DNA of 64,000 bases. Origin: CAWIVH01 sp963839475 (GTDB lineage Bacteria; Acidobacteriota; UBA6911). A program made the position numbers and the translations under genes. The notes beneath the pieces were generated by a model. It did no database searches. It saw only the letters and a program-made list of their open reading frames with translations, and had not been told where the DNA came from. The DNA lies in NCBI GenBank assembly GCA_963839475.1, contig CAWIVH010000017.1, forward strand, positions 62,001-126,000, written 5' to 3'. Below, piece by piece: positions 32,784 to 42,599 of the stretch. Position 1 is the stretch's first letter; each line of letters opens with the position of its first letter.

Positions 32784-34319
32784 ATGCGATTACCTGCAAA
32801 TATCGGAAATCTCCTCGCTCTGACTGGACTGATGCTCATGCTCATTTCCGGAGGGCAGGGCAAGGAAGGCAACGTGCGGCCCGCTGCATTTGCCGGGCAA
32901 TTCTATCCTTCCGATCCCTCGCGGCTGAGATTGGCTATCCAGTCTTACCTGAAGGATGCCCTGGAATTCGAGGGCGGGAAAATCACAGGGATTATCGTGC
33001 CCCATGCCGGATATATCTATTCTGGACAGATTGCCGCTGATGCTTATCGGAATGTACAGGGTCAGGCATGCGACCTTGTCGTCATCCTGGGCACAAACCA
33101 TACCGCTCCAGGATTCAAGGGCATCTCCGTCCTGCCTTCAGGCTCTTTCCGCACGCCTCTGGGGGATGCGGAAATCGACGAACCGGCCGCCAAAGCCTTG
33201 CTGGCGCAGGATTCCGATTGCAGTCCGGACGATTTCCCGCAAAAAAAAGAACATTCCGTGGAGGTACAAATCCCATTCGTTCAGACGCTTTTCCCGCGAG
33301 CCAGGATTGTGCCTGTTGTCATCGGAGAACCGGACCTGCAGGTCTGCAAACGTTTCGGCGAAACTTTGGCGCGTGTAGTCAAAAATCGCAACGCATTGAT
33401 AGTCGCCAGCTCCGACCTCTCGCACTATCCGGACCAGGTGGACGCCACGCGAATAGACCGGCAAACTCTAGAAGCGGTTTCAAAGCTGGACCCCTCCGCG
33501 TTCGAATCAAAAACCAGGAAGCTCTTGGCCAGTCCGCCGCCAAACCTCGCAACCTGTGCATGCGGTGAAGGCCCGATTATGGCGATCATGGTGGCGGCAC
33601 GGAGCCTGGGAGCGACGCAGGGAACGGTCATAAGCTACGCCAACTCAGGAGACACATCGGTCGGAGACAAAGACCGAACTGTCGGATACGGAGCCGTGCT
33701 GCTGGCCTCAGGGCCCCACAAACCACGGATTAAGAATCCAACGGAGAGCCTATCGGAGATGTCCGCCGGACCACTGCCGCATGATCAAAAGAAGTTCCTC
33801 CTGAGAATAGCGCGCGAGACCATTCAGCGATACCTTACGACGGAAACCGTACCTCTGATTCGCAGCGTTTCGCCCCGACTTCAGGTCCCCCAAGGCGTAT
33901 TCGTTACTCTGAGGAAGCACGGAGAACTGCGCGGTTGTATTGGACATATGGCGGCCGACTTTCCCCTGGCCCGCGCGGTAGGCCAGATGGCTATGCAGTC
34001 GGCTTTCAATGATCCGCGTTTTCCGCCGCTTAAGCTCAACGAGCTGGAGGGGGTGGAAATAGAAATATCGGCCCTTACCCCGATGAAACAGGTTGCAGGG
34101 CCCGAGGCCATCCTCGTTGGCCGTGATGGCGTGCTGATCCGGAAAGGAAACCGCTCTGCGGTTTTCCTGCCTCAGGTCGCCACGGAAAATCACTGGGGAA
34201 AAGAGGAAATGCTGGACAATCTTTGCCGAAAAGCGGGGCTTCCCGCGGGAAGCTGGAAAAATGATACCCGCTTTTTCACATTCCAGGCCGAAGTGTTTGA
34301 GGAATCTCATTTCAAATAG
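32784..34319 (+). CDS. AmmeMemoRadiSam proteins B (Memo-like) and A (AMMECR1) fused, exported
   Basis: A 511-residue protein with a signal peptide (LLALTGLMLMLISGGQG). Residues about 30-315 are a Memo-like (AmmeB) domain with PHAGYIYSGQIAA, GTNHTAPGF, EHSVEVQIPFVQ and ASSDLSHYPD. Residues about 330-505 are an AMMECR1 (AmmeA) domain with VPQGVFVTLRKHGELRGCIGH, FNDPRFPPL and WGKEEMLDNLC. B and A are separate genes in many genomes; here they are fused. With the Tat-signal radical SAM protein just upstream, the whole system appears to work outside the cytoplasm. It sits 39 bases after amrS. Confidence 0.92.
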   Translation: MRLPANIGNLLALTGLMLMLISGGQGKEGNVRPAAFAGQFYPSDPSRLRLAIQSYLKDALEFEGGKITGIIVPHAGYIYSGQIAADAYRNVQGQACDLVVILGTNHTAPGFKGISVLPSGSFRTPLGDAEIDEPAAKALLAQDSDCSPDDFPQKKEHSVEVQIPFVQTLFPRARIVPVVIGEPDLQVCKRFGETLARVVKNRNALIVASSDLSHYPDQVDATRIDRQTLEAVSKLDPSAFESKTRKLLASPPPNLATCACGEGPIMAIMVAARSLGATQGTVISYANSGDTSVGDKDRTVGYGAVLLASGPHKPRIKNPTESLSEMSAGPLPHDQKKFLLRIARETIQRYLTTETVPLIRSVSPRLQVPQGVFVTLRKHGELRGCIGHMAADFPLARAVGQMAMQSAFNDPRFPPLKLNELEGVEIEISALTPMKQVAGPEAILVGRDGVLIRKGNRSAVFLPQVATENHWGKEEMLDNLCRKAGLPAGSWKNDTRFFTFQAEVFEESHFK

Positions 34320-34331
34320 CCCGATGGTCTA

Positions 34332-36515
34332 ATGTTTCATCTGGTTCTGGTAGGCCTCCTATCCATCCTGGCACAAGTGGTGCTGCTCAGGGAATTGAGC
34401 GTCGCATCCTTCGGGATCGAGCTGATCTATTCACTGGCTCTGGGCATTTGGCTGCTCTGCACGGCTTTCGGATCCGCAATAAACCGGCGGCGCCTGGATG
34501 TGCCACCCACAAGAATGATGCTGCTTTTTCTCGCCCTTGCCGCCGCCGTGCCTCTGGAAATCGGCCTAGCCCGAAGCTGCAGGATATGGCTGGGAGGAAT
34601 CCCGGGGGCTTTTCTCCCTTTCCCGTCCCAATGTCTGGCCCTGATCCTGGTATTGCTGCCTTCCGGTCTCATCCTGGGGTGGCTTTTTCAGCTGGCCGCC
34701 AAATCCTATATCAGCAGAGGCGGATCCCTGGCGATGGCTTATGCCATCGAAAGCGCCGGCGGGCTGGTCGGCGGCATCCTGGCGACCGTGTTTCTCAAGT
34801 GGGGGATTGCCAATTTCACAGTCGGTTTAATATGCACGGGTTTCGCCTTGACTCCGGCCGGCTTGGCGACTCCGGGGCCGAAAGCCAAGACCATCCGGAT
34901 CGCAGCTGCCCTGATGGCCATTGCAGCCCTTTGCGCTTCATGGGAATCCCATCCGATCGACGCCTGGCTGACCTCCTGGACACATCCTGATCTCCGGGAA
35001 ACCGGCGACTCACCCTATGGCAGGATAACCATAGATGAGTCCGGCGGAATGATATCGGTCTTCGAAAATGATTCCCTTTTATTCACTTCGGAGGGAACGG
35101 AAGCCGAGGAACTCGTCCATCTTGCCGCCCTGCAGCATTCGAAGCCCGATCGAGTCCTTATCCTCAGCGGAGGCCTGGAAGGAACCCTGGAGGAGGCCTT
35201 GAAACATTCTCCCAGGCGCATCGACTATGTCGAATTGAATCCGGTCCTGATCCAGAAGGCGAAACCTTTTCTCTCGCCGGGTGCGCGGGCTTCTCTCGAG
35301 GCCCCCGTGGTCCGCCAGTATCTCCGGGATCCGAGGCAATTCCTCCTTGACGCCAACGAATATGACCTTATTTTGGCGGGTTTGCCGGAGCCTGTCTCGG
35401 GGCAGAACAATCGCTTTTACACCGTGGAATTTTTCCGCCTTTGCGCCCAGAGGCTAGCGCCGGAAGGAATCCTGGCCTTCAGACTCCGATCTTCAGAAAA
35501 CATCTGGACTCCCGCAATGCAGATGAGGATGACGAGTGTCTCCGCCGCCCTTCAATCGGTGTTCCATCGGGTTATTGTCCTGCCGGGAGCCGCCAATCTC
35601 TTTCTCGCCGGCAACCGCAATCTGGACACCAGTCCAGATGCGCTTGCAGCCCGCTTTAAGGAACGTCGTCTCACCGCGCGATTGATTTCTCCGGCCTATA
35701 TCAAATATCTCTACACCAATGATCGCTTCGCTCAAATAGCCGATAGCATGAAACGCGCCGGGGTTCCGGCGAATACCGATTCCTTGCCCGTCTGTTTCCG
35801 CTACACGTTGGAGCTCTGGCTTTCCCGCCTGGTTCCGTCCCTATTTCGCGGCGAGGGGATGCCCCCTTGGGGATTCAAAACCTGGCCCTGGCTCCTGGTA
35901 GGCTCAGGGATTCTGCTGGTGGTTTTTGGCCGGCGACGGGCTGTCCTTGCCCGAAGCATTACCGCGGGAGGCGCCGGGCTCGCCGGAATGATTTTCGAAA
36001 CCGTCCTCATCCTGCAATATCAGATCCGCTACGGCGTTTTGTTCCAGGATCTGGGATTCCTCCTGACGAGTTTTATGGCAGGGTTGGCTGCCGGGGCGAT
36101 CGCCAGCGAGCGATGGATCACGGCATCTGGGTTAGACGCGCGCCGGTTGAAATGGGCCACCGTGGGAATTTCGACAGCCGTAGCGGCCGATGGAGTTGTT
36201 CTGGCTGTCCTTATTCATCATGGCGTGGCAGCCGGACTCCCGGCCACCATGGCCCTGCTGGCGCTGGCGGGAATTCTGGTAGCTGCCCTCTTTACCCTGA
36301 CCGTACATTTGGGGCCTTCCGATCAGAGGAAAGAAACGGCGATGCTTTACGCTTCAGACCTTGCCGGCGGAAGTCTGGGTTCCCTGGCAGCCTCGTTGAT
36401 ATTCATCCCGCTCTTTGGCATGGAAGTGACGGCACTGTCGGTTGCCATCCCAGCGATTTTGAGCATTCTCCTCATGATCCCGGGCCGGGGACTTTCACAC
36501 CCTGACCCGCCCTGA
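34332..36515 (+). CDS. Membrane protein with spermidine-synthase-like domain
   Basis: A 727-residue fused protein. N-terminal helices (about residues 1-195) resemble the MFS-like half seen in spermidine-synthase fusions. A soluble Rossmann domain (about 205-400) follows, with VLILSGGLEGTLEEALKHSP, IDYVELNPVLIQKA, DPRQFLLDANEYDLILAGLPEP and the active-site-like FRLCAQRLAPEGILAFRL. A C-terminal set of about six helices completes it. It lies 12 bases after the AmmeMemoRadiSam fusion gene and is surely in the same operon. Whether it makes polyamine or another aminopropyl product is unknown. The ribosome site is weak. Confidence 0.88.
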   Translation: MFHLVLVGLLSILAQVVLLRELSVASFGIELIYSLALGIWLLCTAFGSAINRRRLDVPPTRMMLLFLALAAAVPLEIGLARSCRIWLGGIPGAFLPFPSQCLALILVLLPSGLILGWLFQLAAKSYISRGGSLAMAYAIESAGGLVGGILATVFLKWGIANFTVGLICTGFALTPAGLATPGPKAKTIRIAAALMAIAALCASWESHPIDAWLTSWTHPDLRETGDSPYGRITIDESGGMISVFENDSLLFTSEGTEAEELVHLAALQHSKPDRVLILSGGLEGTLEEALKHSPRRIDYVELNPVLIQKAKPFLSPGARASLEAPVVRQYLRDPRQFLLDANEYDLILAGLPEPVSGQNNRFYTVEFFRLCAQRLAPEGILAFRLRSSENIWTPAMQMRMTSVSAALQSVFHRVIVLPGAANLFLAGNRNLDTSPDALAARFKERRLTARLISPAYIKYLYTNDRFAQIADSMKRAGVPANTDSLPVCFRYTLELWLSRLVPSLFRGEGMPPWGFKTWPWLLVGSGILLVVFGRRRAVLARSITAGGAGLAGMIFETVLILQYQIRYGVLFQDLGFLLTSFMAGLAAGAIASERWITASGLDARRLKWATVGISTAVAADGVVLAVLIHHGVAAGLPATMALLALAGILVAALFTLTVHLGPSDQRKETAMLYASDLAGGSLGSLAASLIFIPLFGMEVTALSVAIPAILSILLMIPGRGLSHPDPP

Positions 36516-36788
36516 ATCGAAACCAGGCTTTCATGCCGGGCCGGCTATCCGGTGGAAGCCGGAGTATGGCTGTGTTCCGCAGATCAATGTCCGCGCACGC
36601 TCCCTTCGATGTTGGCGAAATGTCAGGAAAACCGGCAGGAAAACCGTTGCATCGGAAGCCCAAAACATCTATCGTCACCGTAACCTGCCGAGGGAATTCA
36701 TTCCATGGAAGCAGTAGGGTTGGGCCGCGGCGAGTAAGAAATGTGCCCGGGAAATAGCTGGGCTCACGCAGAAAATAGGAGAATATTC

Positions 36789-38099
36789 ATGACCGATACC
36801 AAGATCACATTACCGGAATCCGAGATTCCAACGCACTTTTATAATATTGCTCCGGACCTGCCAACCCCGATGCCTCCGCCCCTGCATCCCGGAACCCGGG
36901 AACCGATTGGACCGGAAATGCTGGCGCCAATCTTCCCGATGGGTTTGATACAGCAGGAAGTTTCACAGGAACCGATGATCGAGATCCCGACTGAGGTGCG
37001 CGATATTTTCCGCCTCTATCGCCCGAGCCCGGTCTTTCGCGCCAAGGCATTGGAAGAGGCTCTGGATACGCCGGCTCACATCTATTACAAATCGGAGCAC
37101 GTAAGTCCCGTCGGCAGCCACAAGCTGAACACCGCCCTGATGCAGGCTTACATGAACAAGAAGGAAGGGGTGAAAAGGCTGGCGACCGAAACCGGCGCCG
37201 GGCAGTGGGGTTGCGCCCTCGCATGCGCCTGCAAGCTGATGAATCTTGAATGCATGGTCTACATGGTCCGCGTCAGCTACGATCAGAAGCCTTATCGCCG
37301 GATCATGATGAAAACCTATGGAGCCCAGGTTGTGGCCAGCCCGTCTCCTTTGACGGAAGCCGGGCGAAGAATTCTGGAAGAAGACCCGAATTCACCCGGG
37401 AGCCTCGGAGTGGCGATCTCGGAGGCGGTCGAGGACGCCGCCAAGCGCGACGATAGTAAATATTCGTTGGGGAGCGTATTGAATCACGTACTGCTGCACC
37501 AGACCGTCATCGGCCTTGAGGCCAGAAAACAGATGGAAATTGCCGGGGAGTACCCCGACATTATCATCGGTTGTCACGGCGGAGGCAGCAATTTTGCCGG
37601 TCTCGCCTTCCCTTTCCTGAAAGAAAAGCTCAAAGGCGGCCGCAAAGCACTCCGGGTGATAGCGGTCGAACCCAAAGCATGCCCGTCCCTTACCGGAGGC
37701 ACCCGCGAGTATGACTTCGGGGATGTGGTCGGCAGCACGCCGCTGATGATGATGCACACGCTCGGGCATAAATTTATCCCACCTCCGGTTCATGCCGGGG
37801 GATTGCGATACCACGGATCCGCTCCGCTGGTCAGTCATCTGCTTGCGGGCGGCTTTATTGAGGCCGAGGCTTATACCCAAGGGGAGATTTTCGCCAGCGC
37901 CGTGCGCTTCGCCCAATGCGAGGGAACCATCCCGGCCCCGGAATCCGCCCATGCGGTTCACAGCGCCATCGTCCATGCCCTTAAGGCCAGAGAATCGGGA
38001 GAGTCCAAGGTAATCCTGTTCAATCTCTCGGGCCACGGCCACTTCGACCTGGGTTCCTATGAATCCTACCTGAACGGCACGATGAATCTGGACGCCTAA
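36789..38099 (+). CDS. trpB: Tryptophan synthase beta chain, TrpB2 type
   Basis: PLP enzyme that condenses indole with serine. The long TrpB2 form, 436 residues, with an N-terminal extension (ITLPESEIPTHFYNIAPDLP). The PLP lysine is in SPVGSHKLNTAL (Lys112) and the phosphate-binding loop is GCHGGGSNFAG. TETGAGQWGCALA is also characteristic. The start at 36789 follows AGGAG; the upstream frame extension is not supported. No trpA is adjacent, as is usual for TrpB2. A strong terminator follows. Confidence 0.95.
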   Translation: MTDTKITLPESEIPTHFYNIAPDLPTPMPPPLHPGTREPIGPEMLAPIFPMGLIQQEVSQEPMIEIPTEVRDIFRLYRPSPVFRAKALEEALDTPAHIYYKSEHVSPVGSHKLNTALMQAYMNKKEGVKRLATETGAGQWGCALACACKLMNLECMVYMVRVSYDQKPYRRIMMKTYGAQVVASPSPLTEAGRRILEEDPNSPGSLGVAISEAVEDAAKRDDSKYSLGSVLNHVLLHQTVIGLEARKQMEIAGEYPDIIIGCHGGGSNFAGLAFPFLKEKLKGGRKALRVIAVEPKACPSLTGGTREYDFGDVVGSTPLMMMHTLGHKFIPPPVHAGGLRYHGSAPLVSHLLAGGFIEAEAYTQGEIFASAVRFAQCEGTIPAPESAHAVHSAIVHALKARESGESKVILFNLSGHGHFDLGSYESYLNGTMNLDA

Positions 38100-38147
38100 A
38101 GCCCCTCAGGATCGGGACGTCCTGATCAGAATTCTGCAGCTATCACA

Positions 38148-38175
38148 GGGGGCACGAAGGAGTGTGCCCCTTTTT
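38148..38175 (+). terminator. Rho-independent terminator after trpB
   Basis: GGGGCAC / GTGCCCC stem (38149-38155 and 38164-38170) with an 8-base loop, followed by TTTTT. It lies 49 bases after the trpB stop and 5 bases before the end of the convergent UroD-like gene. Confidence 0.85.
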
Positions 38176-38179
38176 CGGT

Positions 38180-39448
38180 CTACACCCTGGCATACCTGCC
38201 ATTGAATTCATGGACTGTATCGATCATTGCCACAATATTCTCGATGGGAGTGCACGCCTGAATATTGTGGATCGAATTAAAAATAAAACCACCATCCCTG
38301 GAAAAAATGCTGCACCGCTCTAAAACCTGCGCCCGGACCTGCGAGGGGGTTCCGAATGGCAGCACCCTCTGGGTATCAATACCCCCGCCCCAGAAAACGA
38401 TTTGACTACCGTATCGGGATTTGAGGTACTCGGCCCCCATGTCGGCGGCGGAACACTGAACCGGATTGAGGATATCAAATCCGCACTCGATCATGGCCGG
38501 GATGAATCGATCCACGGATCCGCAGGAATGCTTGAAAGTCTTCCAAGTCGTGTTGCGGTGGATCCAGTCGTTTACTGCCTTATAATACGGGAAATAAAGC
38601 TCCCTGAATGTCTGCGTGGAACAAAAAACCGAGTTTTGAGTACCGAAATCGGTACCGCAAACAAACACGGCATCCACCGCATCCCCGATCGCCTGGTGGA
38701 TCTTTTCCAGGTTGGCGAGCGCATATTCGCACTGCCGTGAAAACACGCGATGAATGTAATTCTTCCTTATGCTTGTCGACATATACCACTCGGCTATGTC
38801 ACGGATCCCTTTCGGATATTTCAGAAACGGCGCCGGCACCAGCGCGATGTCGCCAAAAGCCGTACCACCAAAAGTCGCAATGACCGCGCGACCCGAGGTC
38901 GAAACCGCCTCCACTGAAACCTGGATATGCTCCAGGTCCTGGTCGGATATGGGGCCGAACTCCTCGAGGTTGTCTTCAGGATCGAGCTTTTCCTCGTCAA
39001 TCGGATTCTGCCGGATGATGGTGTCGAAAAAGAAACCGTCTTTTGGCATTTTGCCGCTGGGTGGAGCCGAGGGGTCCCCCTCCGGGTAGATCAAGATGCT
39101 CCCGTCTTCCGTATAGGTGGTGGTGAAATCTTCAGAAACCAGCACCTCGAGGCCATCCGGCATTCTCCACATTTTCCAGCGGTCATTCGGGAATCCGAAG
39201 GTGGTTTTCCGCGGATAAACACCAGCCACGTCAATATCCATGGCATCCATGAGGTCCGGTTCGATGAGTCCCAACATCTGGTAGGGTTCGTGAACTTTGA
39301 CCGGCCTCTTTTCCAGGCCGAAGTGATCCCTGAGCGCTGCGACGCAACTGACATGGATTCCGCTGACTGGGGTTCCTCCAAAATCAACGGGAACGCGATC
39401 CGGCTCCTCATGATTCAATGAAGCGATTACGCGGTCTTTGCGGTGCAT
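38180..39448 (-). CDS. Uroporphyrinogen-decarboxylase-family protein (MtaA/CmuA-like)
   Basis: A 422-residue protein of the UroD superfamily. It opens with HRKDRVIASLNHEEPDRVPVDF and has IFGHSCG-like TFKHSCGSVDRFIPAMIECGFDILNPVQ, then SQIVFWGGGIDTQRVLPFGT near the C-terminus. These features match the corrinoid methyltransferase-like branch rather than haem-pathway HemE, which is shorter and keeps different arginines. In that branch the enzymes move methyl groups or demethylate methoxylated compounds, but no corrinoid protein gene is adjacent. GGGGAGG precedes the ATG. Stand-alone. Confidence 0.82.
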   Translation of the reverse strand: MHRKDRVIASLNHEEPDRVPVDFGGTPVSGIHVSCVAALRDHFGLEKRPVKVHEPYQMLGLIEPDLMDAMDIDVAGVYPRKTTFGFPNDRWKMWRMPDGLEVLVSEDFTTTYTEDGSILIYPEGDPSAPPSGKMPKDGFFFDTIIRQNPIDEEKLDPEDNLEEFGPISDQDLEHIQVSVEAVSTSGRAVIATFGGTAFGDIALVPAPFLKYPKGIRDIAEWYMSTSIRKNYIHRVFSRQCEYALANLEKIHQAIGDAVDAVFVCGTDFGTQNSVFCSTQTFRELYFPYYKAVNDWIHRNTTWKTFKHSCGSVDRFIPAMIECGFDILNPVQCSAADMGAEYLKSRYGSQIVFWGGGIDTQRVLPFGTPSQVRAQVLERCSIFSRDGGFIFNSIHNIQACTPIENIVAMIDTVHEFNGRYARV

Positions 39449-39557
39449 CGAAATCCTCCCCGTTTACATCCTGACTGCACGAATTCATAATAGAGTGTCC
39501 ATCAAAAAGCTGCATGGAGTCCACTAAAACTAGAGAGAAGCGATCGAGGCCGCACCT

Positions 39558-40646
39558 ATGAGCCATCTTCTTATTTTTTTGTGCCTGGCCGCCGGCACCG
39601 TCAGCGTCAGATCAGTGCAGGAAAAGTCCGGTGATCCCGTCCTGACACCAGCGGAAGCTTCGCGCTTTGCGCAGCTGGCCCTTAAATGCGTGACCCGGGA
39701 ATATCCCAACAAGCTGGATCACGTCATGAACGACGCCTCCGAGGTACGGCCGCCGAAATCTCTCCACCCATCGTTTTATGGGTGTTACGACTGGCACTCC
39801 TCCGTCCATGGCCACTGGATGCTTGCCAGAATCTTGCGCAAGTTTCCGGATTTGCCCGAGGCCGGCCGGATTCGTGCAGCTTTGGGAGAAAACCTAAGTG
39901 CTGAAAACCTGAAGCTCGAGGTGAGCTACCTGGACAAGCCGGAACGGCAATCCTTCGAGCGAACCTATGGTTGGGCCTGGCTGCTCAAGCTTGCGGAAGA
40001 ACTGCGAAAAAGTGAAGACCCACTCGTCGCCGGATGGGCGGCCAATCTGAAGCCACTGGCAGATGCGCTGGCGGCGCGGTATGCCGATTTCCTGCCCAAA
40101 CAGAATTACCCAATAAGAACCGGCGTTCACCCCAACACAGCCTTTGGCCTTGCCTTTGCCCTCGATTACGCGGAATCCTGCTCCGACAAGAAGCTCGAAA
40201 ACCTTATCAGGGAGCGCAGCAGGACTTACTTCGCCGGCGACAAAAACTACCCCGGTTCGTGGGAACCAGGCGGCGAGGACTTTTTCTCACCGGCCCTCAT
40301 GGAAGCCGACCTGATGCGACGGGTTTTGAAACCGGGGGAATTTGCCGCCTGGTTCCACCGGTTCCTCCCGGGAATCTCCGAAGGTCAGCCGGCGGCCCTC
40401 CTCGAACCGGCGAAAGTCACCGATCGCAAAGATCCGAAGTTGGTTCATCTCGACGGGCTCAATCTGAGCCGCGCCTGGTGCATGAAAAACATCGCGGCCG
40501 CGCTGCCGCCGTCCGACCGATCGAGAAAGATCCTGATGGACTCGGAAGCTCTCCACGCCCGAGCAGGGCTCAGCCACGTGGCAAGCGGCGATTATGCCGG
40601 CGAACACTGGCTGGCTTCGTTTGCGATTTATCTGTTACTGGAATAA
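39558..40646 (+). CDS. DUF2891 family secreted protein
   Basis: A 362-residue protein with an N-terminal signal peptide (LLIFLCLAAGTVSVRS). It is built from alpha/alpha-barrel-like repeats characteristic of DUF2891: FYGCYDWHSSVHGHWMLARI, RTYGWAWLLKLAEEL, RTGVHPNTAFGLAFALDYA and WEPGGEDFFSPALMEADLM. The conserved Asp, His, Trp and Glu residues suggest a six-hairpin carbohydrate-active fold, but no activity is established. A lone gene divergent from the UroD-like gene. Confidence 0.87.
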   Translation: MSHLLIFLCLAAGTVSVRSVQEKSGDPVLTPAEASRFAQLALKCVTREYPNKLDHVMNDASEVRPPKSLHPSFYGCYDWHSSVHGHWMLARILRKFPDLPEAGRIRAALGENLSAENLKLEVSYLDKPERQSFERTYGWAWLLKLAEELRKSEDPLVAGWAANLKPLADALAARYADFLPKQNYPIRTGVHPNTAFGLAFALDYAESCSDKKLENLIRERSRTYFAGDKNYPGSWEPGGEDFFSPALMEADLMRRVLKPGEFAAWFHRFLPGISEGQPAALLEPAKVTDRKDPKLVHLDGLNLSRAWCMKNIAAALPPSDRSRKILMDSEALHARAGLSHVASGDYAGEHWLASFAIYLLLE

Positions 40647-40734
40647 TCGATAGATTGGAGGGGGATGAATCCAGTGAGAGGCGGCCATCCTCGGGACAGC
40701 CGCCTTGAGGTTCATCGGGCGGTTAAGGGCAGAT

Positions 40735-41325
40735 TTATTTCGCGGTCTCCTTGAGCTCGTTCATGGAACGATAGATAAGAAACGCGCCCAGAATCACCAG
40801 AGCCAGCGGCCACCAGCGCTCGATCCAATCGAAACGCATTCCAAACTGGATATTGGCAAAAGCCGCGACACCAACCACCACCATCAGAATCCCGCCGTAG
40901 AGGGCGCCCCGACGGTCGGGAGATCCCACACCCTCAGGCAATTCCGCTGGTCCGAGCCCGGCAATCGCCTGATTGTAGTAAGTGGCCCTCCTGGCGGCAT
41001 CGACGAGATTGAACATCCAGTAAAATGCCAGGAAAAGGCCACAAAAGGGTTCCAGGTGCCCGATACCGCGCGCCAGCAGAGTGATCAGGGAGGCGACAAT
41101 CATGATGTTGATGAATCCCTGGAAATAATACCCGACATAAACCTGTCCAAGGCCGGGCATCAGGGAAAGCAAAGCTGCAAACGCAGGAGATTTCTGGCGA
41201 GCGTCTCCCGGGGAAAAAGCCTGCCGCGGATAGCTTGAGGGCCCATAGGGCGGTTGAACCGGACTCGCCGGTTTGGCGGGTTTTTCTTCACCGAGATTGC
41301 CTGGTAATTCCTGAGCATCGATCAT
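40735..41325 (-). CDS. TM2/DUF5668-like membrane protein
   Basis: A 196-residue protein with a Pro-rich cytoplasmic head (PVQPPYGPSSYP). The TM2-like hairpin SPAFAALLSLMPGLGQVYVGYYFQGF follows, then LARGIGHLEPFCGLFLAFYWMFNLVDAARR. Two terminal helices end WWPLALVILGAFLIYRSM, as in LiaI/LiaF-type tails. Probably an envelope-stress or membrane-organisation protein; function unknown. The start at 41325 follows AAGGAGG; the longer frame is not supported. Confidence 0.82.
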   Translation of the reverse strand: MIDAQELPGNLGEEKPAKPASPVQPPYGPSSYPRQAFSPGDARQKSPAFAALLSLMPGLGQVYVGYYFQGFINIMIVASLITLLARGIGHLEPFCGLFLAFYWMFNLVDAARRATYYNQAIAGLGPAELPEGVGSPDRRGALYGGILMVVVGVAAFANIQFGMRFDWIERWWPLALVILGAFLIYRSMNELKETAK

Positions 41326-41417
41326 AACTTGCCTCCTTGATGGCTCTTCTTGTCGGGTTCGCGCCTGGCCTTCGCCCTGGATAACGAAAAACAGGGAAAT
41401 AAGTTCGCTGGCATTTT

Positions 41418-41438
41418 CACTTTTTAACAAAAAAAGTG
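41418..41438. repeat. AT-rich inverted repeat
   Basis: CACTTTTT / AAAAAGTG with a 5-base loop between the TM2-like gene and the alcohol dehydrogenase gene, both on the minus strand. It may terminate transcription coming from the dehydrogenase gene. The stem is weak. Confidence 0.3.
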
Positions 41439-41597
41439 CCCGGACGCGGCGAAGAACATCGCATCAAGAAGGACAGGGGGTCTGCGGAGCGAGTCATTTT
41501 GAGGAGAGGGACTGGAAAAAAGGCCCCAGGATTTGACGGGCCGCTCTTTCGTTCCGGTCATCCTGGCGCCTGAATCCGAAAATCGTGGATCGGTCGA

Positions 41598-42599
41598 TCA
41601 GCAGGCGATATCGAGGACGGCAGCGCCTTGAATGTTGCCTTTTCGCAACCGTTCCAGCGTTTTGTTGGCCTGATTCAGAGGGAAGACTTCCACCTGGGTT
41701 TCGATTTTTAGGGTTGCAGCCAGGCTGAGGAGTTCCTGCCCGTCGCCCCTGGTCAGGTTGGCGACGGATCGGAGAATCCTTTCGCCCCACAGGAGCTCGT
41801 AGGGGAAGGAGGGGATATCACTCATGTGGATACCGCCGCATACCACCGTCCCGCCCTTGCGCACCGCGCGCAATGCTTCAGGAACAAGGGGTCCGACCGG
41901 CGCGAAAATGATGGCAGCATCCAGTTCCACCGGCGGTTTTTCCAGAGAACTCCCCGCCCATCGCGCCCCGAGGGTCCGTGCGAAATTCTGCGCTGCAAGA
42001 TCACCGGGGGAGGTGAAGGCAAAGACCTCTCTGCCCTGCGCAGCTGCAACCTGGGCAACAAGGTGGGCTGCATTCCCAAATCCATACAAACCCAGCCGCT
42101 CGACATCGTCTCCGATCATCCGGTAGGACCTGTAGCCGATCAAGCCTGCGCACAGTAGAGGGGCGATTTCCGAAGCGGCGGGCTGACTCGGAACGGCAAA
42201 GCAGTATCGCGCCTCCGCGAGCGTGTATTCGGCGTAGCCACCGTCTAACGTATACCCGGTGAAGAGAGCATGATCGCAGAGGTTTTCTCTTTGTTTCAGG
42301 CAGTGGCTGCAGGCGCCGCAAGTGCTGCCAAGCCAGGGTATGCCTACTCGGGAACCGATGTCCAGAGCAGCAGCTGCGCCCTTGGCAACGATCGTCCCCA
42401 CGATCATGTGGCCCGGCACCAGCGGCAGCTTTGGATTTCGCAGATCCCCGTCCATAACATGCAGATCCGTCCGGCACACCCCACAGGCCTGGATCTTGAC
42501 CAGAACCTGCCCTGCCCCCGGGCGTGGGATATCCAGAACCTTTTCCACCAGCAGATGGCCTTGCTGTTGAAGCACCATCGCCTTCATTTTTTCCTGCAT
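41598..42599 (-). CDS. Zinc-dependent alcohol dehydrogenase family protein
   Basis: Medium-chain dehydrogenase, 333 residues. The catalytic zinc region is QACGVCRTDLHVMDGDLRNP followed by PLVPGHMIVGTIV, where the usual GHE motif reads GHM. The structural zinc site CGACSHCLKQRENLC has four cysteines. The nucleotide-binding loop is LYGFGNAAHLVAQVAAAQG, close to GxGxxG. The size and order fit zinc-binding alcohol dehydrogenases of the AdhA/YahK type. The missing glutamate may be tolerated, since it is a second-shell residue. GGAGGG precedes the ATG. Confidence 0.9.
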   Translation of the reverse strand: MQEKMKAMVLQQQGHLLVEKVLDIPRPGAGQVLVKIQACGVCRTDLHVMDGDLRNPKLPLVPGHMIVGTIVAKGAAAALDIGSRVGIPWLGSTCGACSHCLKQRENLCDHALFTGYTLDGGYAEYTLAEARYCFAVPSQPAASEIAPLLCAGLIGYRSYRMIGDDVERLGLYGFGNAAHLVAQVAAAQGREVFAFTSPGDLAAQNFARTLGARWAGSSLEKPPVELDAAIIFAPVGPLVPEALRAVRKGGTVVCGGIHMSDIPSFPYELLWGERILRSVANLTRGDGQELLSLAATLKIETQVEVFPLNQANKTLERLRKGNIQGAAVLDIAC

